NCBI RefSeq assembly: GCF_963678635.1 | Contig: NC_087066.1 | Location: 12,322,517 to 12,386,516 of the forward strand | From: Symsagittifera roscoffensis | Taxonomy: Eukaryota; Xenacoelomorpha; Acoela; Convolutidae | Length of the DNA stretch: 64,000 bases | Direction of reading: 5' to 3' | In this document: piece by piece, positions 12,031 to 23,517 of the stretch | Position numbering within the stretch: position 1 is the stretch's first letter | Layout of the letters: every line of letters begins with the position of its first letter | Made by a program: the position numbers and the translations under genes | The notes under the pieces: generated by a model | Told to the model about the DNA's origin: nothing | Seen by the model: the letters and a program-made list of their open reading frames with translations, nothing else | The model's database searches: none

Positions 12031-13221
12031 ATTTCGAGCAGTCAAGAGAGATGACAAAACCATTCCGTACCAGAAAATGAAGATGATTTAAGACATGCAG
12101 ATACGACTGGACTTCGAAACTTTGACTTGTCACACGCTAGTAAAGGGCAACTTCATCACATAAATGTGGCCTGTCTTTCCGTAAGCGAAGAAAAACAAGT
12201 AATTTAGATAAGCTGTTTGCAAAAAAGGAACGAGTTAGCCGCAGATTTCTGAAGCATAACACAGAAACAGCCAATAAATATCATCTAATAGAGTTTCGGT
12301 TAAATCCATAACTAAAAACACTGTCGCTGGTACTTGAAAAGCCAATCCCATGTGCCCTGAACTCGTTAGAGTGGAATCCGAAACATAAATCAGCATTCAA
12401 CGCACAGAACGAATCGTTCGCGTCTTCAACTTTAATTTTTACCAAAGGCTAGAAGACAGCAACTAAAAAGAGAAGAAAAAGTCTTTAGCGCTAAGACTTC
12501 TGTCATCTTTTTACCATGATTTTTTTCACTGATCATCATTCAAATTGTGATATCAGCGGTGAACTGAGGTCCACGAAATAATATTTTTATTAACATCAGA
12601 ATACGTTTACTATTTTATAAAAATCAGAAAATGATAACTTTTTTCCAATATCAGAAACAAACAAGCCACAGAACGTTGCGCAGTTGAGGGAGGGGCAGTC
12701 TTCTAAGCTAAAAACGATATGAATTATGAACAGCAGAAACTACGTTTGATGAATACGTAGCAGTTTCACTGCAGACGTTTTTCAAATAAAACTCAAAACT
12801 TAGATCTATTCGTTATTAACAGATAGGTAAGTTCGTTCAAGATAAGCATGATTGTTTCGGTTTTTTTTTCAGGCATTTTTTTTTTTCAAATATTTTTCAC
12901 AAACGGTTTATGTCATTGCTCAAAAAATTTGATTCCAAACAAGCTATTAAGAACTATGCAAGCTCTCCTAGTAGCTTAAAGCTTAAAGCATCTATTTGCA
13001 GTTAAGATAGCCTGTGGTGATATTTTATTTCAAAATCTGTTAGAAATGTCAGTCTTTTTTGAATTTTCAACACTTTTTAAATAACTCTTTGAACAGTTGG
13101 TTGGGATTAATGGGCAGTCGGAACATTCAAAGCACCAACTTAATACAAGCAGTCTTGTTTGAGTCAGTTCATTTTATTCAACTTCGTTATTTATAAAAAA
13201 AAATTTGAAAAATCTCGGCCG
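12031..13221. other. Region without a recognised gene
   Basis: Sequence between the end of element 0 and the duplicated flank. No gene-like reading. At about 13,110-13,161 there is a short degraded copy of only the tail of repeat family R (gggcagtcggaacattcaaag then caagcagtcttgttt), isolated from any R body. Confidence 0.45.
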
Positions 13222-13389
13222 ACATGAAGAACGGTGCCTGATTGCCGTGAAAGCAGCCCCAACAGTTTTGTCTCAGTGAATTAAGGTAAGAAAACAGTTT
13301 TTTTAAATCAAAACCCTTAAACTCCAAAGTTTCATGTTTTTAACTTCGATCTCGACATTTTCAACTTGAAGCCCGATTTATGTTGCTTC

Positions 13390-13965
13390 AGTTTTTTAAG
13401 AGTTCTTTGGGCTTATTTCAATCTCTTTTCTGCTGCCAATTCTTCGAGCTCCAGCTAGTATTTCTGCAATCTTATCTGATATTCATGTTGCTTTATGATT
13501 TCCTTTAGTAGGAGATTATCATTTCCTAAACTTTCTGACTCGACGAGATTACCAGTCGTACATTAATGTAAAGAGCATATCAATCAGGTGATTGGTTGTC
13601 CATAACTTTTTCCAATTCTTTCATTGGCTTTTTATAGGTACAAAACTTTTTTAGACAAAAGATCATCATGTCTCACTGTATTTGCTTGGAACAAGTTATA
13701 GCTTTGATAATGAAATTGAGCTTTATTTTCAAAGACTTTTTCGTTTTTCGAGGCGATATTTTGAAAGTATTCTTTGCAATCACATATCTGCTGCAGTTTC
13801 ATATCGCAGCGGCTCTTTTCGATAACTTCTTTGAAGTAATTATGTTGCATCTATTGTTCTGTCACTAGTTCATCTCCAGCCAAGAGTTGATTTTTTTCTG
13901 TGCTATGTCACTAGTTGCTGCGAGGGATTGTTTTGACACCTTGAGGAGATGAGGAATCCGTTTCG
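13390..13965 (-). pseudogene. Coiled-coil-type coding remnant on the minus strand (copy 1)
   Basis: On the minus strand the readings look protein-like in several linked pieces: NQLLAGDELVTEQ followed by a 72-codon reading (13,632-13,850) rich in Lys, Glu and Gln, then after an interruption KEIIKQHEYQIRLQKY and LELEELAAEKRLK, typical of an amphipathic coiled coil. An amber-type stop (TAG) lies just before MQHNYFKEV; unit 2 has a Lys codon there. Protein family not recognised. It may be decayed exons of a host gene or of another mobile element caught up in the segmental duplication. Confidence 0.35.
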
Positions 13966-14219
13966 ATACTGACAAAGAAACGAAAGGTGAGTCAACTCCT
14001 GTGCGATAACACCGAGGCAAAAAAAATCAATTCGATTTGAAGCTTTTGAAACAATACGGAGGAATAAATTTGATGAAAAGATGAAAACATGCGTCAGAAC
14101 GTTACTGCTCCTACTTAGCCTAAGAGGTCGAGCAGTAAATTTAAGATTAAAAGTGCGTCTTAAGCAAAAAATGACTGAAGCTATCGTGATCACAGCACTT
14201 CACTTTTAACCTAAGTTTG

Positions 14220-15254
14220 AAAGTAGGAAACAAATAAAACCTTAAATTCAATGCTCAAATAGAATATTTGTTTAAATGCGGGTGCATCATTTTTTCATAA
14301 TTTTGCTTATTATCATCATTATTCTATTCCTTTATTTTGTTTCTGAGTTGTGTTCTTCGCTTTTTATGATTCTGTTTCTTTTTAATGCTTCATTTTTATC
14401 TAAGCACAAAAATGTCAATGGGACTTTTATAATAATGGTGTGTTCTTGATAAAGCTGCTTTGCTTTTGTTTTGAGAAACGGGTTTTCAGCATTATATTTT
14501 TTTGATTAACAAATTATGTTTCATTTTTGATGTAATCAAGGGCTTGGATTGGTTTTTGAATTCAATAATATCATCAGTTCCATAGCTTTGACAACAATAA
14601 CTGCGCCAATATGTCACGGTAAGTATTTAATTATCAGTTTAATTGAGCTATAGAGAGACATTGACTGTTAATGCCTATATGCCTATATGACATAGTGAAA
14701 TAAGCGTTAAACTGTGCCAAACTAATTCAGTGGGTTAAAAAAACGTAGATGAAAGTGACGACTGAACTGAGCCATTTTCTTGGTCTTGGAGTTAAAATAA
14801 ATGCTTAAGCCTTTAATAGCTGAGCAAGTTCTGCGTCACCGTTTTTTGACATTTTGGGCTTAATCACAAAATTACAAAAAATGAAGTATGAACTTTTGGG
14901 GAGACGAAGAGGAACAAAGCCACAAAATCAAATCAATTAGAAATCATTTCCTCCTCCCTGAAATATTTTAAGTAGAAAATTTGTTCACATTAACCGATTG
15001 TTATCAAAACCAACATGCGGACTAAGAAGGCAAAGACAACCGTACTTTGTTCTTCATAAACATCCTTGTAAAAACGCTTCAGAATTTGCTTAATGAACCA
15101 TGAGAAAATGCAATATGGAAAATTGGCCTTTTGAGACAACTGCAGCTACCAATCTAAGTAGAGAGCTGTCTTTTGTTTTTGCACTTTTATGAAGTTTGTC
15201 ATAATTCTATAAGGTGACTTTGGATTTTTTCCAGTATCTCATTTTTTTGAAAAA
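14220..15254. other. Flank of LTR A without a recognised gene
   Basis: AT-rich non-coding sequence repeated at 21,750-22,787. It contains a cluster of short direct repeats such as tgcctatatgcctatatgac (14,671-14,690). It ends in gaaaaa immediately before the LTR, the presumed insertion site of the element. Confidence 0.45.
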
Positions 15255-15369
15255 TGGAACCTGATCTAAACTACATTTTATTATTGGATAAATTAGATAT
15301 TTTACCACTGTAAGATATTTAAAATTAACCAATCATAATCCATCCAACTAACAACCCACTTATTTGTAA

Positions 15370-15397
15370 GTGCTGAAATTACTTGTAATTTCAGCAC
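15370..15397. promoter_or_regulatory. Perfect inverted repeat in LTR A
   Basis: gtgctgaaattac, then tt, then its exact reverse complement. The same structure sits at 22,903-22,930 (B) and 43,887-43,914 (C), and with one mismatch at 58,516-58,543 (D). Upstream of the TATA-like motif it would suit a dimeric regulator site. Role inferred from position only. Confidence 0.45.
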
Positions 15398-15526
15398 CAG
15401 AGAGATTTGAATTTAATTTAGAAATTAGTTACCTCTCCAAGAGAACTTCAGCAGTCGCAATAAGCCAGTATACTCTAGATCTATTGAGCCTAGCAGAGAC
15501 TAGTTAAACACCCTGAGACTAGTAGA

Positions 15527-15532
15527 TATAAG
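15527..15532 (+). promoter_or_regulatory. TATA-like motif in LTR A
   Basis: TATAAG followed by agtaagatta, conserved at the same place in LTR B (23,060-23,065), LTR C (44,044-44,049) and LTR D (58,673-58,678). Candidate core promoter of the element; the transcription start would lie some 25-35 bp downstream. Confidence 0.4.
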
Positions 15533-15665
15533 AGTAAGATTAGGACCGGTATTAGACTAAGAGGTTGCACGAATCTATCCGGCCGAAAATAAGATAGCGT
15601 GACGAGCAGACGGTGTACCCTATCCGAAATTACTCTATGAGTTAACCACAAGGACATAACTCATC

Positions 15666-15683
15666 TGGTGCGACCATAAGTCT
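15666..15683 (+). other. Candidate primer-binding site, element A
   Basis: Sequence TGGTGCGACCATAAGTCT begins two bases after the LTR end, where a tRNA 3' end should pair (TGG pairs with CCA). Identical in B (23,199) and D (58,813). The following ctcgaa and the gcgacca resemble the complement of arginine tRNA 3' ends but with an extra base, so the primer tRNA is not assigned. Confidence 0.55.
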
Positions 15684-15750
15684 CGAATAAGATCTTAATA
15701 GCTTAGATTTAACCAAATATAGATTAGAAAATAGACAAAACATTTTCAAA

Positions 15751-15984
15751 ATGTTACACGATAATAACTTAATTGAAATGTCTCTACGACTTAATAGATC
15801 AGAGCCGATATTCTGCACAACACGAGAACTACTCGGTATTGGAAAAAGATCTCGGACAAGAGACGACATACGACTACGTAGAAACTTACCATTTAGTTTC
15901 TTGGTTGTACGGCAAAAGCCAACGCAAACTTTTATATTTAGAATCTTATTAGCAATGAATTTAGATTTTCATTTGCAAACGTAA
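15751..15984 (+). CDS. Conserved 77-codon leader ORF, element A
   Basis: Small ORF just downstream of the primer site and far upstream of gag. Product of 77 residues, basic (internal RTRDDIRLRRN), ending LLAMNLDFHLQT. No known domain recognised. The same 77-codon length is kept in B and in the diverged copy D without any indel, while the flanking leader carries indels; many differences from D are at third positions. In D the frame is open further upstream, through the primer site to the LTR end; here a TAA (about 15,690) interrupts that extension. It could be a short regulatory peptide, an upstream ORF controlling gag translation, or the first exon of a spliced product. Confidence 0.5.
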   Translation: MLHDNNLIEMSLRLNRSEPIFCTTRELLGIGKRSRTRDDIRLRRNLPFSFLVVRQKPTQTFIFRILLAMNLDFHLQT

Positions 15985-16906
15985 AACTTTAAAGTAAAAC
16001 CTTCATGATTATTTCAGGCGCTAAACAAGATATTAATGTACAATAACGATTGATAAAAAGATCTCGAATCGTTTTCTCAACTTCTGCAGTATTATATAAA
16101 ACATATTTGAAAAATATTTATTGAAAATAAAAATAAAAATTAGTAGCATGACAATAAATAGTTAGTAATTATAAATCATCCTGTTGTTCCAGCTTCATCA
16201 CCTAAACCTAACAGCAATCATAAGCTAACTAACATCATTAAAAATTAAAATTTTTTATCAAATAAAATTAAACCATTTTAAACTTAAATTTACTTAATTT
16301 TAAACCAGATCATCAAGGCTTATCCTTGGATCTTAATAAATTTTCTATCTTATTAATTTTAAATTCTGATCATCATGGCTTATCCTTGGATCAAAAAGAA
16401 CAATTTTGTTCTCCCCCACCCACTTATCAAGTGTCTAACGACCTCAAACGTCGATTCACTACCCAACCTTTTCAAAAGACCCACGGCTAATGGAAGTTTT
16501 TAATAACACTAACCATTCAAATGAGGTTAAACAGTGAAGAACTTCGGTTATTCATCCTTCACTTGAACCCTCCTCTTACCAGACCCAGGTAGATCTTAGA
16601 CTTAGTAAGTCTAAAATATTATCTAACGAACTACTTGCGTTCTAATTATACCTGAACCTTGTGGATCGATTTACTATTCTCCAACCCTTGAACACAATCA
16701 CTACCCCTAAGTAAGATTAAGTAAGTTAACACCTTAACTTAGACTAGCCACGAGAAAGTAAAAAATCATTCTCCGGAATTGATATACTTTTCTCTCCAAC
16801 CCTGAACAAAAAGACCCAGGTTAAGCTAACCAAAAAATCGTAAGGACTAACAGTCTAGGAAAATAGAAATCACTAGCAACTTCTAGCATCCCTCATCCTA
16901 AACCTT
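15985..16906 (+). other. Long 5' leader of element A
   Basis: About 0.9 kb without genes between the leader ORF and the basic ORF. It holds two direct repeats of gatcatcaaggcttatccttggatc type (16,308-16,332 and 16,368-16,392; each can fold on tcaagg/ccttgga) and right after them the hairpin agaacaattttgttct (16,397-16,412) followed by ctccccc. The arrangement is conserved in B and D and is a candidate RNA packaging or dimerisation region. Confidence 0.5.
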
Positions 16907-17366
16907 ATGTCAATCAAAAATTTGGAAATAAACAAACAATCGTTTTACACAATTGTGAAACAGACAACCAAAAATACGATCTTGTAATAACCCACATACA
17001 CAAACAGTTGGATACCTTCGAACAAAACGAAAAACAATAAAAAGAAAAATTATAAGCAACCAAAGACAAATAACCCAAAAAATATCTTCGAAAAGTAGAA
17101 ACGCATTTTCCGAATCAGAAGCCAGCAGTTTAGACGAACTATACAAATTAAAGGAATCAATAAATAAAAATTGCCCCATCCATGACCAATTATATTTTTC
17201 CGATTCAGAAACAACTTCAAACTCATCAAAAACAAGAAAAAGAAGAATAAAAAAGCAATTAAAACACAAACCAGTACACCTATATAATTGGAATCAACCA
17301 ATTAGACATATTGATAATTATATATTAACAGTCATCAAACGAAAAAATGAGCCACACTCAAAGTGA
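16907..17366 (+). pseudogene. Basic upstream ORF of element A (frameshifted)
   Basis: Counterpart of the intact 155-codon ORF of element D (60,064-60,531). A one-base loss shortly after the ATG (aaatttggaaat against aaatctaggaaac in D) breaks the frame, and stops follow. The later part still reads in the D frame through SEASSLDELYKLKE and ends at TGA 17,364-17,366, overlapping the start of gag as in D. Confidence 0.55.
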
Positions 17367-20300
17367 CGAAAGTCCAGATAAAGAAGCAGTTTTTCCCTTT
17401 CTTATAGATTCATTCAATGATAGAGGACAAACACAATTTTGTAAAAACTTACTCGTAAATTTGTTTGAACCAGGAATCAGTCCATGCAAAGCAGAATTCC
17501 CAGATGTAAAAATCAAAAGACAAATTATAGAACATTATCTGAAAGACATATGTAACCTAACACAACAATACGGAATCTACACCATAGAATTCAGCACACC
17601 ACGAACAGCTCATAACAAATATGTAATTCAAACAGACGATATTGATTTAGAATTTTCAAAAGTATTCATAGAATATATCAAAAGCATACAATATCATAAT
17701 TCACAAAGAGCAAACTCCATAATCACTAACGAAGTTTTTGCAATAATGTATAGTTATATATCTATATTAGAAAAAACAGATGTTCAAAGCACGTCACCAA
17801 CCGAAACATCCAAACATACAAAAGTAAAAAACGAAATCACAATATTTTCAACATTTTTACATATAATCCGCGAAAATTTTTAGCATGATTTATAATAGAT
17901 TATTTTACCCACAACCTAGATTTAATTTCACAAGCAGGAAAAAATTTCAGACCCCAAAGTACCAATGACGACACTGTCATTGCAGAACAATCAGATTACA
18001 TTTGGGACCCTGAATGGTCTCATCCAGCATTTATAAATATTTCACAAGCTATCTCGAGTCAAGCAATAAGTACAATATCTTTTCACAGAGATTGTGTAAA
18101 AGTAATACCATTAACGATTGACGCAACACCATTAAATTATAATACATTTTTACCTGATACACGAAATAACAGCTTAAACTCAACAGTCAAACATAATGAA
18201 AATGTCAATGGAACCAGAAATCTTACACAGCAAGACATTCAAACACCATCACACTTCATAAATGAAGAAATCGTCCAAACAACAGTAACAACTACACAAC
18301 AAAGTATTGCACCAATACACCCAAATCTGACAACAGCAAAAAATACAAATACATCACAAATACAGGTAACCTTACAATCGACCGTTAAATCATCGGTTGC
18401 TCCAAAATACTCACATACGGACTATCAGACGTATAAACCAATGACAAAACCGTCAAAAACACGAAAAACGTTCACAAGAAACATTTTTGCAGAACACAAT
18501 TATAATTATGCACACCAACTAAAAACAAATCAACCCCCACAAAAAAATACGCAAAATTTAAATCACGTATGTTCCCATCATTTCGAATCTCCCAACTACA
18601 TCGACCAATTCAGTAAATTTTCCAGATAATCCACACCCTCCACAGGATTATAAGGAAAATTACCCATTTTTTCAACAAAATAGAAATAAACAACATACAC
18701 CATATAACACAAACTATTTATCATCTGATGATGATGATTATCATCAACCAGATATCTTTGCACCATATATTAAAGAATATCGCACACAGAGACCGCGACA
18801 TTCTCAACCATCCCAAAATTTGAAAATTTACCCACAAAATCCAACAGATATGCAAAATCAACAGCCAATGCATATACAAAACCCATCTAAAACACAACCT
18901 TTTCAACCTATACAGCCACAAAACCCAATGACTATGCATTCTTACCAACCGACTCAAATGCAAAATGAAATACCGCTTCCATATTACCTTCAGCAACATG
19001 AAATAACAAAAAATCAACTTTCAAACTTTTCACAAATGCCAAATGCCGCAGAATCACTACAGATGACTATGAATCCATACCTCATGGGTGGATCGTCAAT
19101 AACATCGAAAAAACCATTAATGGTATTCACAGGATCAAACACTGAATATTCTGTAGAAGATTATTTAAATGCAGTAACAGCAAATTTAATTTTAAATATA
19201 GGACCCGAACCAATTATTACACCACTCCATCAAAATTGGATACATAGACGCACAGCGTTAATACAAACAACACTAGATAGCGCAGCTCAAAAATGGTATT
19301 CAGTATTACCCATAGAAATAAAATCAGATTGGAAAAGATTTACACAACAATTTTCAAAATAATTGATTCTGAAAGAATTAAACAACATCAAAGAGTTTTA
19401 TGCAACGAAATACGCAGATTACCAATCAAAACAATTAAACAATTAGCAGTTCGAATCGAAACACTAGTTCAAAAAGCATATTCACTTAATACACACGACT
19501 ACAAAAACACAAAAATGACAGAAAATTTAATGATGACCTTAACACCTCAATTAAGGAAAATAACTATAAAAAAGAGAGCACCTCAACCTTCCTCAATTCG
19601 AGAACCAGATTTAGAGTTTAGAAAAATAGTAGATAAACTAGAAAAAGCAGAAATCACAATGAAACTCGATGAAACAGAAAATCTAAAACTACAATATGTT
19701 AATCGGATTGAAACAAATACTACACATATAAATATTATACAAGAATCAGACACAGACCTGATCGAAAAAATTACTGGAACACTAAACATCTACGAACGAA
19801 ATCCAAACTTTAAAGGCAAACCATCTTTCAAAAAATGGTGTAATTACTGCCGACGATACGGACACAGTATCGCCGAATGTAGACAAAAACAACAAGACAA
19901 TCGGAACAAACCTCAAATGCACAAAGAACCAAATAAATCATTCTGTCAAAACATGAAAAAAGATCAAAATCTACCAAACAAAAAAATATATAGTAATAAT
20001 AGTTCAGGAAAACCACTTCCAAATAACTCAAATTATTCAACAAGTCAATCACCATATAACTCAAGTTATAGAGGTAGATCGCCCAAACGAAGAAATTCAC
20101 GAAATTTCTCACAAAACAGATATAGCCGATTGAATAGCCAAAATAACCAAAATAACTATTCCCGATCGAATTCAAACACAACAGAATTTGTTTCTGCATC
20201 CAGTTCCCATTCAAACCCAAGGAATAATCACTATTCCAATAATAGATCACGAAACTCATCATACAACAGAAGTAGAAACTATTCACACAGTAGAAATAGA

Positions 20301-20517
20301 AGTTATTCAAACAAAGGAAATCAGAACTATTCAAACAATAGATCAATGAACAATTCATACAATAGATCGAATTATCACAGATCATATGATAACTATCAAA
20401 ACAGATCACAAAATACTTCACAAAATCGAAACTCAAGTTACAATAATCGATACAGAAATTATTCCCAGTCACCACATAGGAATAATAACGGTTATCCCGA
20501 TTCTAAACATCGATACA
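17347..20517 (+). pseudogene. Gag of truncated element A
   Basis: ATG at 17,347. First open stretch of 178 codons (N-terminal domain with NLFEPGISPCKAEFPDVKIK) ends at a TAG where A and B have lost about 60 bp compared with D. The frame is then broken until an open reading over 18,820-19,362 (Gln/Pro/Met-rich linker and capsid start, MNPYLMGGSS), followed by a short deletion near 19,361 that shifts into the next reading (19,293-20,621). That reading holds the rest of the capsid, the CCHC zinc knuckle at 19,839-19,880 (CNYCRRYGHSIAEC) and a long Asn/Ser/Arg/Tyr-rich tract. Nucleocapsid-type RNA binding is inferred from the knuckle. Confidence 0.8.
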
Positions 20518-20780
20518 GAATTAACGAAAATCTGAAAGCAGCCCCTGATAAATCACACTTCTTTTTAACACGCGTTAATTTTTTAGGACATAAATTGAAC
20601 GAAACACTATCACTCCATTAAAATCACACATTGATGCAATCCAAAAACTTCAGCCACCTACAAATAAAAAGAAAATCCAAGAATTCCTTGGAATGTTGAT
20701 TTTCTTAAGTAAATATGCTTACAAAATGCAATTATACTGAAGACCTTTCTTACTTTCAAGAACTTTCAATTATACTTAAG
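20518..20780 (+). pseudogene. RT fragment fused to gag by an internal deletion (element A)
   Basis: At about 20,515 the Arg/Ser-rich tract of gag jumps to NENLKAAPDKSHFFLTRVNF, the C-terminal palm region of RT (B has it at about 30,146). The breakpoints share cagaa in the parent sequence (28,030 and 30,141 in B), suggesting a microhomology-mediated deletion of about 2.1 kb. The frame closes at 20,621. The RT homology stops near 20,740 and is followed by filler and the unit 1 / unit 2 junction. Confidence 0.75.
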
Positions 20781-20939
20781 ACATGAAGAACGGTGCCTGA
20801 TTGCCGTGAAAGCAGCCCCAACAGTTTTATCTCAGTGAATTAAGGTAAAAATTAGTTTTTTTTATAAAAACCGTTAAACTCCAAAGTTTCATGTTTTTAA
20901 CTTCGATCTCGAAATCTTCAACTCGAAGCCCGATTTATG

Positions 20940-21525
20940 TTTCTTCAATTTTTTAAGAGTGCATTGGGCTTATTTCAATCTCTTTTCTGCTGCCAATTCT
21001 TCGAGCTCCAGCTAGTATTTCTGCAAACTTATCTGATATTCATGTTGCTTTATAATTTTTTTTTTGAATCGACGAGATTACCAGTCGTACATTAATGTAA
21101 AGAGCACATCATTCAGGTGATTGAGTGTCTATAACTTTTTCCCTTTCTTTCATTGGCTTTTTTTTACTTGTACAAAACTTTTTTAGACGAAAGGTCATCA
21201 TGTCTCACTGTATTTGTTTGGAACAAGTTATAGCTTTGATAATGAAATTGAGCTCTATTTTCAATGACTTTTTCATTTTTCGAGGCGATATTTTGAAAGT
21301 ATTCTTTGCAATTACATATCTGCTGCAGTTTCATATCGCAGCGGCTCTTTTCGATAACTTCTTTGATGTAATTATGTTGCATCTTTTGTTCTGTCACTAG
21401 TTCATCTCCAGCCAAGAGTTGATTTTTTTCTGTGCCATGTCACTAGTTGCTGCGAGGGATTGTTTTGACACCTTGAGGAGATGAGGAATCCGTTTCGATA
21501 CTGACAAAGAAACGAAAGGTGAGTC
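20940..21525 (-). pseudogene. Coiled-coil-type coding remnant on the minus strand (copy 2)
   Basis: Duplicate of the 13.4-14.0 kb remnant. Here the reading from 21,415 down to 21,164 is continuous for 83 codons (MAGDELVTEQKMQHNYIKEV at its start) without the stop of copy 1, and ends where the coding strand shows acaagtaaaa, a possible splice donor. The LELEELAAEKRLK segment lies further downstream at about 20,975-21,015. The two copies differ at a few codons. Function unknown. Confidence 0.35.
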
Positions 21526-21749
21526 AACCCCTGTGCAATAACACCGAGGCAAAAAAATCAATTCGATTTGAAGCTTTCGAAACAATACGGAGGAATAAAT
21601 ATGATGAAAAAAAGAAAACATGCGTCAGAACGTTACTGCTCCTACTTAGCCTAAGAGGTCGAACAGTAAATTTAAGATTAAAAGTATATCTTAAGTAAAA
21701 AAATGACTGAAGCTATCGTGATCACAGCAATTTACTTTTAACCTAAGTT

Positions 21750-22787
21750 TGAAAGTAGGAAACAAATAAAACCTTAATTTCAATGCTCAAATAGAATATT
21801 TGTTTAAATGCGGGTGCATCATTTTTTCATAATTTTGCTTATTATCATCATTATTCTATTCCTTTATTTTGTTTCTGAGTTGTGTTCTTCGCTTTTTATG
21901 ATTATGTTTCTTTTTATTGCTTCATTTTTTATCTAAGCACAAAAATGTCAATGGGACTTTTATAATAATGGTGTGTTCTTGATAAAGCTGCTTTGCTTTT
22001 GTTTTGAGAAACGGGTTTTCAGCATTATATTTTTTTGATTAACAAATTATGTTTCATTTTTGATGTAATCAAGGGCTTAGATTGGTTTTTGAATTCAACA
22101 TCAGTTCCATAGCTTTGACAACAATAACTGCGCCAATATGTCACGGTAAGTATTTAATTATCAGTTTAATTGAGCTATAGAGAGACATTGACTGTTAATG
22201 CCTATATGCCTATATGACATAGTGAAATAAGCGTTAAACTGTGCCAAACTAATTCAGTGGGTTAAAAAAACGTAGATGAAAGTGACGACTGAACTGAGCC
22301 ATTTTCTTGGTGTTTCGTTTTGAGTTAAAATAAATGCTTAAGCCTTTAATAGCTGAGCAAGTTCTGCGTCACCGTTTTTTGACATTTTGGGCTTAATCAC
22401 AAAATTACAAAAAATGAAGTTTAAATTTTTGGGGAGACGAAGAGGAACAAAGCCACAAAATCAAATCAATTAGAAATCATTTCCTCCTCCCTGAAATATT
22501 TTAAGTTGAAAATTTGTTCACATTAACCGATTGTTATCAAAACCAACATGCGGACTAAGAAGGCAAAGACAAACGTACTTTGTTCTTCATAAACATCCTT
22601 GTGAAAACGTTTCAGAATTTGCTTAATGAACCATGAGAAAATGCAATATGGAAAATTGGCCTTTTGAGACAACTGCAGCTACCAACCTAAGTAGAGAGCT
22701 GTCTTTTGTTTTTGCACTTTTATGAAGTTTGTCATAATTCTATAAGGTGACTTTGGATTTTTTCCAGTATCTCATTTTTTTGAAAAA
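21750..22787. other. Flank of LTR B without a recognised gene
   Basis: Duplicate of 14,220-15,254 with a few substitutions and short indels (for example a changed tggtgtttcgttttgag at 22,310). Ends in gaaaaa before the LTR. The four As match the bases just after the 3' LTR (44,181-44,184), a low-complexity but consistent 4 bp target duplication for element B. Confidence 0.4.
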
Positions 22788-23196
22788 CGGAACCTGATCT
22801 AAACTACATTTTATTATTGGATAAATTAGATATTTTACCACTGTAAGATGTTTAAAATTAACCAATCATAATCCATCCAACTAACAACCCACTTATTTGT
22901 AAGTGCTGAAATTACTTGTAATTTCAGCACCAGAGAGATTTGAATTTAACTTAGAAATTAGTTACCTCTCCAAGAGAACTTCAGCAGTCGCAATAAGCCA
23001 GTATACTCTAGATCTATTGATCCTAGCAGAGACTAGTTAAACACCCTGAGACTAGTAGATATAAGAGTAAGATTAGGACCGGTATTAGACTAAGAAGTTG
23101 CACGAATCTATCCGGCCGAAAATAAGATAGCGTGACGAGCAGACGGTGTACCATATCCGAAATTACTCTATGAGTTAACCACAAGGACATAACTCA
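22788..23196 (+). repeat. LTR B (409 bp), 5' LTR of element B
   Basis: Same 409 bp unit as LTR A, differing at about six positions; first base is C instead of T (cggaacctgatc). Inverted repeat at 22,903-22,930 and TATA-like motif at 23,060-23,065. Confidence 0.87.
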
Positions 23197-23198
23197 TC

Positions 23199-23216
23199 TG
23201 GTGCGACCATAAGTCT
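23199..23216 (+). other. Candidate primer-binding site, element B
   Basis: TGGTGCGACCATAAGTCT two bases after the LTR end, identical to A and D. Confidence 0.55.
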
Positions 23217-23283
23217 CGAATAAGATCTTAATAGCTTAGAATTAACCAAATATAGATTAGAAAATAGACAAAACATTTTCAAA

Positions 23284-23517
23284 ATGTTACACGATAATAA
23301 CTTAATTGAAATGTCTCTACGACTTAATAGATCAGAGCCGATATTCTGCACAACACGAGAACTACTCGGTATTGGAAAAAGATCTCGGACAAGAGACGAC
23401 ATACGACTACGTAGAAACTTACCATTTAGTTTCTTGGTTGTACGGCAAAAACCAACGCAAACTTTTATATTTAGAATCTTATTAGCAATGAATTTAGATT
23501 TTCATTTGCAAACGTAA
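23284..23517 (+). CDS. Conserved 77-codon leader ORF, element B
   Basis: The protein is identical to that of element A, with a single silent change (aaa for aag before ccaacgcaaac). Ends LLAMNLDFHLQT. As in A, the in-frame upstream extension seen in D is closed by a TAA. Function unknown; see the copy in D for the evidence of conservation. Confidence 0.5.
   Translation: MLHDNNLIEMSLRLNRSEPIFCTTRELLGIGKRSRTRDDIRLRRNLPFSFLVVRQKPTQTFIFRILLAMNLDFHLQT

Larger units (their letters stand above)
15255..15663 (+). repeat. LTR A (409 bp), 5' LTR of truncated element A
   Basis: Begins TGGAACCTGATC and ends TAACTCA, the usual TG...CA. Length 409 bp equals LTR B and equals LTR C after removing its MITE. 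It contains a perfect 13 bp inverted repeat with a TT spacer (15,370-15,397) and a TATA-like motif (15,527-15,532). Two bases after its end the primer-binding site begins. Confidence 0.88.
13222..20780. repeat. Tandem segmental duplication, unit 1
   Basis: From acatgaagaacggtgcctg to atacttaag this 7.56 kb segment is repeated directly behind itself beginning at 20,781. It contains about 2.03 kb of non-element flank (13,222-15,254), then LTR A, leader, gag and a scrap of RT. By eye the flank and LTR differ from unit 2 by only one to two percent. Unit 1 has an extra internal deletion (gag 20,515 joined to RT) that is not in unit 2. Confidence 0.8.

Noticed and set aside
15984-16018. Short intron after the leader ORF (cgtaaaac to atttcag)
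   Set aside because: The donor GT is absent in element D (cataaaat), so a conserved intron at this place is not supported.
19828-20475. Long minus-strand reading of 215 codons opposite gag (and similar ones at 27.5-28.0 and 63.0-63.7 kb)
   Set aside because: Antisense shadow of the Asn/Ser/Arg/Tyr-rich gag tract; composition follows from the sense-strand codons.
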